DNA of 37,089 bases, from assembly GCA_019634045.1 (NCBI GenBank), contig JAHQWA010000120.1:1-37089 (forward strand), written 5' to 3'. A model generated the notes under the pieces. It made no database searches, had not been told where the DNA came from, and saw only the letters and a list, made by a program, of their open reading frames with translations. Numbering within the stretch: the stretch's first letter is position 1; each line of letters opens with the position of its first letter. Position numbers and translations under genes: made by a program. Of the stretch, positions 31,554-37,089 are shown one piece after another. Origin of the DNA: Saprospiraceae bacterium (GTDB lineage: Bacteria > Bacteroidota > Bacteroidia > Chitinophagales > Saprospiraceae).

Positions 31554-32294
31554 ATGCATCTAGTTCTGGTCCTAATCCTGGTGATTCTAGTCGTTGGAGT
31601 AGTACAAAGTATACTTTTCGGCTTAGGATATGCCTTGAGAAAATTACACATTACCGCAGCAAACATCCAAAAGCTAAAATGGTATGTTGGCTTGGGCCTC
31701 GGTTTATGGCTTTTAATCTTAGCCTTACTGGCTTGGGGAGGAGTCTTTATGAACTTTCAGGCTTGGCCGCCGCGCATGCTTCTAGTCTTGTTGCCCATTC
31801 CTATCCTGGCCCTGATCTTGCTCCGGTCCCGTTTATTCCTTCTCTGTCTGAAAGCCATCCCGGCCCGCTGGCTGTTGTTTGCCCAAACCTATCGAGTATT
31901 TCTTGAATTGTTACTCTGGTTCGGTTTCACTATTGGTATGGTGCCCTTTCATTTGACTTTCGCTGGCTTTAATTTCGACATTGTGGTTGGACTAACAGCC
32001 ATTCCCGCTGGCTTGCTATTCTTTCGGAGCGGTAGATGGCTGCGGTTTGAGGCCATGATTTGGAATACTTTCGGTGTATTGCTACTGTTGTACAATAGTT
32101 TTATTTTCCTGATTTCTTTGCCTTACAGTTTTCAAGTTTTTGATATCCCGCCCTCTAATTCTTTTATCACCCAATTTCCATTTATTTGGATACCCGGCTT
32201 CCTTACCCCTTTAGCTATCGCATTACATTTATTTTCCCTTCGCCAGCAATTTATTCCAAGGAATAGGCGACAATTCTCGCTTCGGAGAAAATAG
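31554..32294 (+). CDS. Multi-pass membrane protein of unknown function
   Basis: The 246-residue protein is almost wholly hydrophobic, with about seven predicted helices (around residues 3-24, 45-64, 73-90, 112-128, 140-156, 170-192 and 208-228). The loops are short and basic, and the C-terminal tail RNRRQFSLRRK is strongly basic, so probably cytoplasmic. I do not recognise the family and see no catalytic motif. It lies 241 bases after the glycosyltransferase operon on the same strand and is followed by a terminator. A 132-codon frame overlapping it (31508-31906) is a shadow. Confidence 0.75.
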   Translation: MHLVLVLILVILVVGVVQSILFGLGYALRKLHITAANIQKLKWYVGLGLGLWLLILALLAWGGVFMNFQAWPPRMLLVLLPIPILALILLRSRLFLLCLKAIPARWLLFAQTYRVFLELLLWFGFTIGMVPFHLTFAGFNFDIVVGLTAIPAGLLFFRSGRWLRFEAMIWNTFGVLLLLYNSFIFLISLPYSFQVFDIPPSNSFITQFPFIWIPGFLTPLAIALHLFSLRQQFIPRNRRQFSLRRK

Positions 32295-32382
32295 AGGACT
32301 GGATGATTGGATCCGTGGCGCGCATTTTTCTGTAAGTTGTTGTCATTAATGGTTAGGTGCGAGAATTAGTCTTGGAATCGTC

Positions 32383-32403
32383 AGGCATATCCATGCCTTT
32401 TTA
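32383..32403 (+). terminator. Short Rho-independent terminator
   Basis: AGGCAT (32383-32388) pairs with ATGCCT (32393-32398) around a four-base loop, followed by a run of T. It ends the membrane-protein transcript, about 90 bases past the stop. Confidence 0.7.
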
Positions 32404-32490
32404 TTACATTAGTTCAAGACGGCGTAAATTCGCTGACTTGCCCCATCCAGACCGAGTGATCTATTTTGGAACCCTGTATAATATGGATTC

Positions 32491-34119
32491 ATGCAACACT
32501 TTGACTACATCATAATCGGTGCAGGCTCGGCAGGCTGTGTACTAGCCAACCGCTTGAGCAAAAACTCGAATAATAAGGTATTGTTACTAGAAGCAGGAGA
32601 AGAGGATAAGGCTTCCGATATAAAGACACCTATTGCTTTTTCTAAGTTGTTTAAGACCAAGTACGACTGGCAAGATGAGACGGTGGTGCAGGAACATATG
32701 AATAATCGCCCCATGTTTCAACCTCGCGGTAAAGTTATTGGAGGTTGCAGTAGCACAAACGCCATGATCTACATGCGAGGCCATCGCTTGGACTATGACC
32801 ATTGGGCGGAATTAGGCAACGAAGGGTGGTCCTACCAAGAAATACTTCCGTATTTTAAAAAGTCAGAGGATAATCAAGTTTACAATAATGCATACCATGG
32901 AGTAGGGGGGGAGTGGACGATCAGTGGGTATCGCTATCAGCATCCCTTGTCAAAGGCTTTGTTGAAGGCCATCGAACAAGCCGGCCACCCTTTAAACCCG
33001 GATTTCAATGGGGAGGTCCAGGAAGGATTTGGTTTTCATCAATTGAGCCAGAAGAATGGACGTCGTTGCAGTGCGGCTGATGCTTTCCTTCATCCCATCC
33101 GAAATCGTTCGAATCTGCAAGTGTTAACTAATGCGCATGTAAGTAAGGTCGTGGTAGAGGGAAAGGTGGCAAAGGGCGTGATTTATGAAAGAGGCGGAAA
33201 GCAAATCGAGGTACGTGCTGACAAGGAGGTAATCTTAAGCGCAGGGGCTTTCAATAGCCCTAAATTGTTGATGCTATCAGGTATTGGTCCCGCGGAGCAT
33301 TTACAGGAAAAGAATATTTCAGTGATTCAAGATATTCCAGGGGTCGGTCAAAACTTACAAGACCACCTATTAGGGGGTATAGCCTATCGCAGTAAAAAAT
33401 CTGATACCTACGATACGATTGAAGGCTTCCCAAGAATATTAGGTGCCCTTTGGCAGTTCCTGGTCAATAAAGGAGGCCCTTTGAGCTCCAATGTTTGCGA
33501 AATTGGAGGTTTTATGCGAACGCTGCCAGATCTCCCGGCTCCCGATGTACAATTCGCTTTTGCTCCTGCCTTTTATGTACGGCATGGTTTTGATAATCCC
33601 AAAGGGGAGAACGGACTGGGCTTTGGCCCTATTTTATTGCAGCCTTACAGTGTTGGAGAGGTTAAGCTACGGGATGCCCAGGCGGCTTCCAAGCCATTGA
33701 TTGATCCTAAATACCTGAGCGATGAACGGGATGTGGCGACCTTGATTCGTGGTGCTAAGCTAGCGGATGAAGTGTTATCACAACCCGCTTTAGATGAATA
33801 CCGTGGCGCTCGATATCTACCCGAAAAAGAGCTGGAGTCGGACGAGGAGTTGGCGGATCTATTGCGGGGAATGGCCGAAACCCTTTATCACCCCGTGGGT
33901 ACCTGCAAGATGGGGCAAGATGAGATGGCTGTGGTTGATGAAAACCTAAAGGTTAGCGGAATCGAAGGCTTGCGTGTCATCGACGCCTCTATCATGCCGA
34001 AGATCGTCCGAGGAAACACCAATGCACCGACAATCATGATCGCTGAAAAAGGAGCAGATATGATTTTGGCTGCTCAGGCTAGTGCCCAGGCAGCAAAAGT
34101 ATCTGCTGGCACGGCATAA
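32491..34119 (+). CDS. GMC oxidoreductase (choline / alcohol dehydrogenase-like)
   Basis: This 542-residue FAD enzyme begins with [20 protein letters not shown] (residues 4-23), then LLLEAGEED. The first GMC signature is [19 protein letters not shown] (79-97). The second is [16 protein letters not shown] (252-267). The active-site pair is H467 in [10 protein letters not shown] and N511 in [16 protein letters not shown]. It is close to BetA-type choline dehydrogenases and other alcohol dehydrogenases of the family; the substrate cannot be fixed without betaine-pathway neighbours. It is cytoplasmic or membrane-associated and has no signal peptide. It ends 15 bases from the convergent deacetylase gene. 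Confidence 0.93.
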   Translation: MQHFDYIIIGAGSAGCVLANRLSKNSNNKVLLLEAGEEDKASDIKTPIAFSKLFKTKYDWQDETVVQEHMNNRPMFQPRGKVIGGCSSTNAMIYMRGHRLDYDHWAELGNEGWSYQEILPYFKKSEDNQVYNNAYHGVGGEWTISGYRYQHPLSKALLKAIEQAGHPLNPDFNGEVQEGFGFHQLSQKNGRRCSAADAFLHPIRNRSNLQVLTNAHVSKVVVEGKVAKGVIYERGGKQIEVRADKEVILSAGAFNSPKLLMLSGIGPAEHLQEKNISVIQDIPGVGQNLQDHLLGGIAYRSKKSDTYDTIEGFPRILGALWQFLVNKGGPLSSNVCEIGGFMRTLPDLPAPDVQFAFAPAFYVRHGFDNPKGENGLGFGPILLQPYSVGEVKLRDAQAASKPLIDPKYLSDERDVATLIRGAKLADEVLSQPALDEYRGARYLPEKELESDEELADLLRGMAETLYHPVGTCKMGQDEMAVVDENLKVSGIEGLRVIDASIMPKIVRGNTNAPTIMIAEKGADMILAAQASAQAAKVSAGTA

Positions 34120-34134
34120 TTAATTGGTCCGATT

Positions 34135-35037
34135 CTAAAAGAAAATTTCTTGCGCAAGGCGATAGGTATTCGCATGCGCTTCTACAATGTGGGCAAGGCG
34201 TTCGGAGTAACCGCCTCCCATACTCACGGCCACGGGGATATTGTTGCGTTTACATTCCTGAAATACAAATTCATCTCTCTGCTTGCACCCCTGCAGGCTC
34301 ATGCCAAGACGCCCTAGCTTATCCGTCTCCAGCACATCCACTCCGGCCAAATAAAAGATAAAATCTGGCTGTACTTGGTCAATTAACTTGGGTAGATGCT
34401 GCCGCAAGAGGCTTAGATAAGGTTTATCTTCGATCTTGTCCGGCAATCCTACATCTAAATCAGATTGCTCCTTTCGCAAAGGATAATTCTTGGCGCCATG
34501 CATGCTGAAGGTGAAAACCTTTGGATTGTCCTGGAAAATCTTGGCCGTTCCGTTGCCTTGATGCACATCTAAATCAACGATCAAAATTTGTTGTGCGAGC
34601 TTATGCGTCAACAGATGATGGGCAGCGATGGCAAAGTCATTGAAAACGCAGAATCCTTCACCTCGGTCAGCGAAGGCGTGATGGGTCCCTCCGGCAATAT
34701 TCAAAGCTACTCCGTACTGCCGGGCGTAGAGGGCACACTCTATGGTGCCATGCGCGATGTGCCTACCTCTTTCAACCAGCTGGGCGGACATGGGCAAGCC
34801 TATCGCTCTTTCCTCTTTCCTGCTCAACTGTTGTAGGCGTAGTTTATCCCAATAGGCGATGGTATGCGTCTGAAGAATCTCCCCTTCCGTCAACTTTTGG
34901 GGGTGAAAAAAGTTGGCCTCTGAGACCGTGCCTTCGTAGAGCAATTGTTCAGGCAATAGTTCGTACTTGAGCATCGGAAAGCGATGACCCTCGGGAACAC
35001 TGTATCTGTAAATGGGTGAAAAAGCAATCTTTAGCAT
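34135..35037 (-). CDS. Histone-deacetylase family enzyme
   Basis: This 300-residue protein has the HDAC/AcuC fold signatures. The active-site histidines are H119-H120 (GGTHHAF), followed by GEGFCVFNDFAIAA. The zinc site includes D157 and H159 with the adjacent D155 (IVDLDVHQGNGTA), and D234 (AGVDVLETD). The transition-state tyrosine is Y277 (GGGYS). It should remove acetyl or other acyl groups from lysines or from polyamines and small amides. Bacterial members of this short class include AcuC-like and acetylpolyamine amidohydrolases; the true substrate is unknown. No terminator separates it from the convergent GMC gene. Confidence 0.93.
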   Translation of the reverse strand: MLKIAFSPIYRYSVPEGHRFPMLKYELLPEQLLYEGTVSEANFFHPQKLTEGEILQTHTIAYWDKLRLQQLSRKEERAIGLPMSAQLVERGRHIAHGTIECALYARQYGVALNIAGGTHHAFADRGEGFCVFNDFAIAAHHLLTHKLAQQILIVDLDVHQGNGTAKIFQDNPKVFTFSMHGAKNYPLRKEQSDLDVGLPDKIEDKPYLSLLRQHLPKLIDQVQPDFIFYLAGVDVLETDKLGRLGMSLQGCKQRDEFVFQECKRNNIPVAVSMGGGYSERLAHIVEAHANTYRLAQEIFF

Positions 35038-35086
35038 ATCAACTGAGCTCTAACACGGATCAAGTAACACTTTAGGTCCAGCAATG

Positions 35087-35118
35087 TTGCAATTTTCCGT
35101 GAAATTGAACTATTTTTG
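35087..35118 (+). promoter_or_regulatory. Bacteroidota-type promoter upstream of lysS
   Basis: TTG (35087-35089), a 21-base spacer and TATTTTTG (35111-35118) match the consensus fully. Transcription would start near 35125, about 257 bases before the lysS ATG. Confidence 0.65.
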
Positions 35119-35139
35119 CCGCCTCGAAATTATACAAAT

Positions 35140-35196
35140 ATGAGAATTGCTTTTCATCATTCTAAGATCAAGCCGTATAAACAGAATTGCGCCTAG
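35140..35196 (+). CDS. 18-codon frame: leader peptide or 5' gene remnant
   Basis: The ATG lies about 15 bases after the predicted transcription start. The peptide MRIAFHHSKIKPYKQNCA has the look of a normal protein N-terminus and stops at TAG. Three of 18 residues are lysine, so a leader that senses lysine or its tRNA for lysS can be imagined, but a truncated gene fits just as well. No terminator/antiterminator pair is evident after it. Confidence 0.25.
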   Translation: MRIAFHHSKIKPYKQNCA

Positions 35197-35381
35197 TCGC
35201 CAAATTCTAAAGGAGACCGTGATAATCTGACGGCTCCCTTCCCAAAGAGCTACGGAACTGGGATTGATCCACAAGATGATCTGTATGCGTGAAGAGCTTT
35301 ACTTACCGCTTGCCTTTCCCTTTCTAGCTCCTCTTTATTTGCATAATTTCACTTTAAATCAGCTAATACTAAAATACATCC

Positions 35382-36905
35382 ATGCAACTTAGTGAACAGG
35401 AAATAGTCAGAAGAGAAAATCTTCAAAAGATCCGGGATCTTGGTGTTGATCCTTATCCCGCTGCGCAATTCGACGTCAATGCCTACGCAGCGGATGTCAA
35501 GGAGAACTACGTAGAAGATGAGGAGGGTAAGGGCATGAATTTTCAGGAAGTGGTGATGGCTGGACGTTTGATGAGCCGTCGAGTGATGGGCAAAGCCTCT
35601 TTCGCCGAACTACAGGATTCCAGTGGCAGGATACAAATCTATGTATCCCGAGATGAAATAGCTCCAGGCGAAGACAAGGCCCTCTACAATAGCATTTTCA
35701 AAAAATTATTGGATATCGGTGACTTCGTCGGTGTCAAAGGCCATGCCTTCCGCACCCGCATGGGAGAGATTACCATTCACGTGACTGAGTTGACGGTTTT
35801 GGGTAAATCTTTGCGGCCGCTACCGATCGTAAAGCGAGATGAAGAAGGCAATGTGTTTGATGCTTTCACCGATCCGGAACTTAGATATAGACAGCGTTAT
35901 GTTGACCTGACGGTTAACCCGCAATACCGCGCTATCTTTATCAAGCGCAGTAAGATCGTATCTGCGATGCGCCGCTTCTTTGATGAAAAGGGCTGGCTAG
36001 AAGTAGAAACGCCGATCTTACAACCGATTCATGGTGGTGCAGCAGCACGTCCCTTTAAGACGCATCACAATACCCTGGATATGCCTCTGTATCTACGAAT
36101 CGCCAATGAGCTATACTTGAAGCGATTGATTGTTGGAGGGTTTGAAGGAGTCTATGAAATCGGGAAAATGTTCCGAAACGAAGGCATGGATCGCACGCAT
36201 AATCCGGAGTTTACTTCAATGGAGATCTATGTAGCCTATAAGGACTACAATTGGATGATGGAGATGGTGGAGCAATGCACGGAATACATTGCCATGGAAG
36301 TAAATGGTACGACCAAAGTTACCATTGGAGAAAACGAAATTGATTTTGCTGGTCCCTATCGTAGATTAAGCATGTACGATTCCATAAAGGAGTATACCGG
36401 AATTGATATCTCCGAAATGGATGAGGAAGGCTTGCGCAAGGTTTGTAAAGACTTACATATTGAGGTGGATCCTTCGATGGGCAAAGGCAAGCTAATCGAT
36501 GAGATATTTGGAGAAAAGGTGGAAGATCATTTGATCCAACCTACTTATATCACGGATTATCCGATCGAGATGACCCCTCTGGCCAAAAAACACCGAAGCA
36601 AAGAAGGCTTAGTAGAGCGTTTTGAGCTTTTCGTGAATGGTAAGGAGATCGCTAATGCCTACTCGGAATTGAATGACCCAATCGATCAAAGACAACGCTT
36701 TGAGGATCAGTTGACTTTGGCACAACGGGGTGATGAAGAGGCCATGGCACTGGATGAGGATTTCTTGAGATCCTTGGAGTACGGCATGCCACCGACATCA
36801 GGGCTAGGGATCGGAATCGATCGCTTGACCATGATGATGACGAATCAGCACTCGATACAAGAAGTATTGTTCTTCCCTCAAATGAAGGCGGAACAGAAGG
36901 ATTAA
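35382..36905 (+). CDS. lysS: Lysyl-tRNA synthetase, class II
   Basis: LysRS attaches lysine to tRNA-Lys. The 507-residue protein has the N-terminal OB anticodon-binding domain (about residues 55-150, with [20 protein letters not shown]). The class II catalytic domain follows: motif 1 around RYRQRYVDL, motif 2 in [20 protein letters not shown], and motif 3 in [14 protein letters not shown] near the C-terminus. EVETPILQP and [14 protein letters not shown] are diagnostic for LysRS. Length is normal. The stop is followed within ten bases by a purine-tract inverted repeat that probably ends the transcript. Confidence 0.98.
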   Translation: MQLSEQEIVRRENLQKIRDLGVDPYPAAQFDVNAYAADVKENYVEDEEGKGMNFQEVVMAGRLMSRRVMGKASFAELQDSSGRIQIYVSRDEIAPGEDKALYNSIFKKLLDIGDFVGVKGHAFRTRMGEITIHVTELTVLGKSLRPLPIVKRDEEGNVFDAFTDPELRYRQRYVDLTVNPQYRAIFIKRSKIVSAMRRFFDEKGWLEVETPILQPIHGGAAARPFKTHHNTLDMPLYLRIANELYLKRLIVGGFEGVYEIGKMFRNEGMDRTHNPEFTSMEIYVAYKDYNWMMEMVEQCTEYIAMEVNGTTKVTIGENEIDFAGPYRRLSMYDSIKEYTGIDISEMDEEGLRKVCKDLHIEVDPSMGKGKLIDEIFGEKVEDHLIQPTYITDYPIEMTPLAKKHRSKEGLVERFELFVNGKEIANAYSELNDPIDQRQRFEDQLTLAQRGDEEAMALDEDFLRSLEYGMPPTSGLGIGIDRLTMMMTNQHSIQEVLFFPQMKAEQKD

Positions 36906-36912
36906 TATAATG

Positions 36913-36992
36913 CAGAGGACAGAATACAGATGTAAGAAGTCAGACTGTCAGCGAATCGGTCTATATTTCTGTCCTCTGTCTTCTGTCCTCTG
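36913..36992. repeat. Purine-tract inverted repeat (CAGAGGACAGAA type), copy 2
   Basis: CAGAGGACAGAA (36913-36924) pairs perfectly with TTCTGTCCTCTG, present twice in the right arm (36967-36978 and 36981-36992), so two pairing registers are possible. It lies between lysS and a convergent partial gene. It belongs to the same type as 17405-17557: both carry GACAGAGG / GACAGAAGACAGA units and separate convergent genes. Confidence 0.75.
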
Positions 36993-36996
36993 TCCT

Positions 36997-37089
36997 CTAT
37001 TCCCCTGCCACATCCGGATTGTGCTGGATATACTCTTTCCCAACATACTTTTCTACTGCCATTCGAGGATTTCCTTCATAAGCCGTTCG
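36997..37089 (-). pseudogene. SnoaL-like (NTF2-fold) protein, partial and probably truncated
   Basis: A minus-strand frame enters at the window edge and ends at TAG (complement at 36997-36999). The 30 residues contain YEGNPRMAVEKYVGKEYIQH followed by NPDVAGE. This matches the early part of SnoaL-like / ester-cyclase proteins, where a form like YVGDEYIQHNPHVADG is followed by roughly 90 more residues. Here the frame stops right after the motif, where the purine-tract repeat begins. The gene therefore seems to have lost its C-terminal part, perhaps through the repeat. A naturally short variant cannot be ruled out. Confidence 0.5.

Larger units (their letters stand above)
35038..35381. other. 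Intergenic stretch with promoter and short leader frame
   Basis: These 344 bases separate the divergent deacetylase and lysS genes. They contain a full-consensus promoter (35087-35118) and an 18-codon frame right after it. About 185 bases of weakly structured sequence before lysS show no second strong promoter; a poor match (TTTG at 35338, TAATACTA at 35364) lies closer to lysS. Confidence 0.55.

Noticed and set aside
31508..31906. Plus-strand frame of 132 codons overlapping the membrane protein gene
   Set aside because: It is Pro/Ser-rich and out of frame with a clearly hydrophobic, well-formed membrane protein (31554-32294).

Overview
The window looks like chromosome from a member of the Bacteroidota, most likely a Saprospiria/Lewinella-type marine or freshwater bacterium. 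This rests on four things seen in the sequence: several promoters match the Bacteroidota sigma-A form (TTG, about 20 bases, TAnnTTTG); most genes lack a Shine-Dalgarno sequence; there is a short single-RRM RNA-binding protein; and many secreted proteins carry signal peptides ending in Ser-Ala-Gln or a Leu-Phe-Thr-Ala-Cys lipobox. The genus is inference. No rRNA, tRNA, CRISPR array, prophage or transposase gene was seen.

Layout. 1-1002 (minus): an ECF-like sigma factor followed by a membrane protein cut by the window edge. 1745-2674: a secreted protein of unknown function with a strong terminator. 2782-5889 (minus): metG, a GNAT acetyltransferase and a small Rof-like protein. 6029-7561: an ECF sigma factor, a one-helix membrane protein and a Spy/CpxP-like periplasmic protein, probably an envelope-stress module. 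7704-11635: a DAO-family oxidase, a stand-alone receiver protein, a small unknown protein, a candidate small RNA (about 10303-10489) and a DUF1015 protein. 11636-12863: a long gene-free stretch with hairpins, ending in the promoter of an RRM protein. 13085-15903: an amidohydrolase and an OmpA-domain cell-wall protein. 16000-21348: four exported proteins in alternating orientation (sulfatase, NHL/Kelch protein, alpha/beta esterase, SGNH hydrolase), suggesting removal of sulfate and acyl groups from polysaccharides. 21757-26752: an SDR-type epimerase, a thioredoxin-reductase-like flavoprotein under a palindromic operator, a CotH-like protein, a true Rof homologue and a beta-helix lipoprotein. 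27519-31312: a three-gene glycosyltransferase operon. 31554-37089: a multi-pass membrane protein, a GMC oxidoreductase, a histone-deacetylase-family enzyme, lysS and the end of a SnoaL-like gene that stops early.

Most genes are ordinary housekeeping or accessory Bacteroidota genes. The least explained signal is between the genes. Two copies of a roughly 165-base near-palindromic element (1229-1393 and 21477-21638) share a central core, and a base pair in the apical stem covaries between them. There are two further families of dispersed hairpins, an orphan promoter-terminator unit that looks like a small RNA gene, and two Rof-like genes within 20 kb. I found no clearly new multi-gene system. 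The 165-base element and the candidate small RNA are the best leads.
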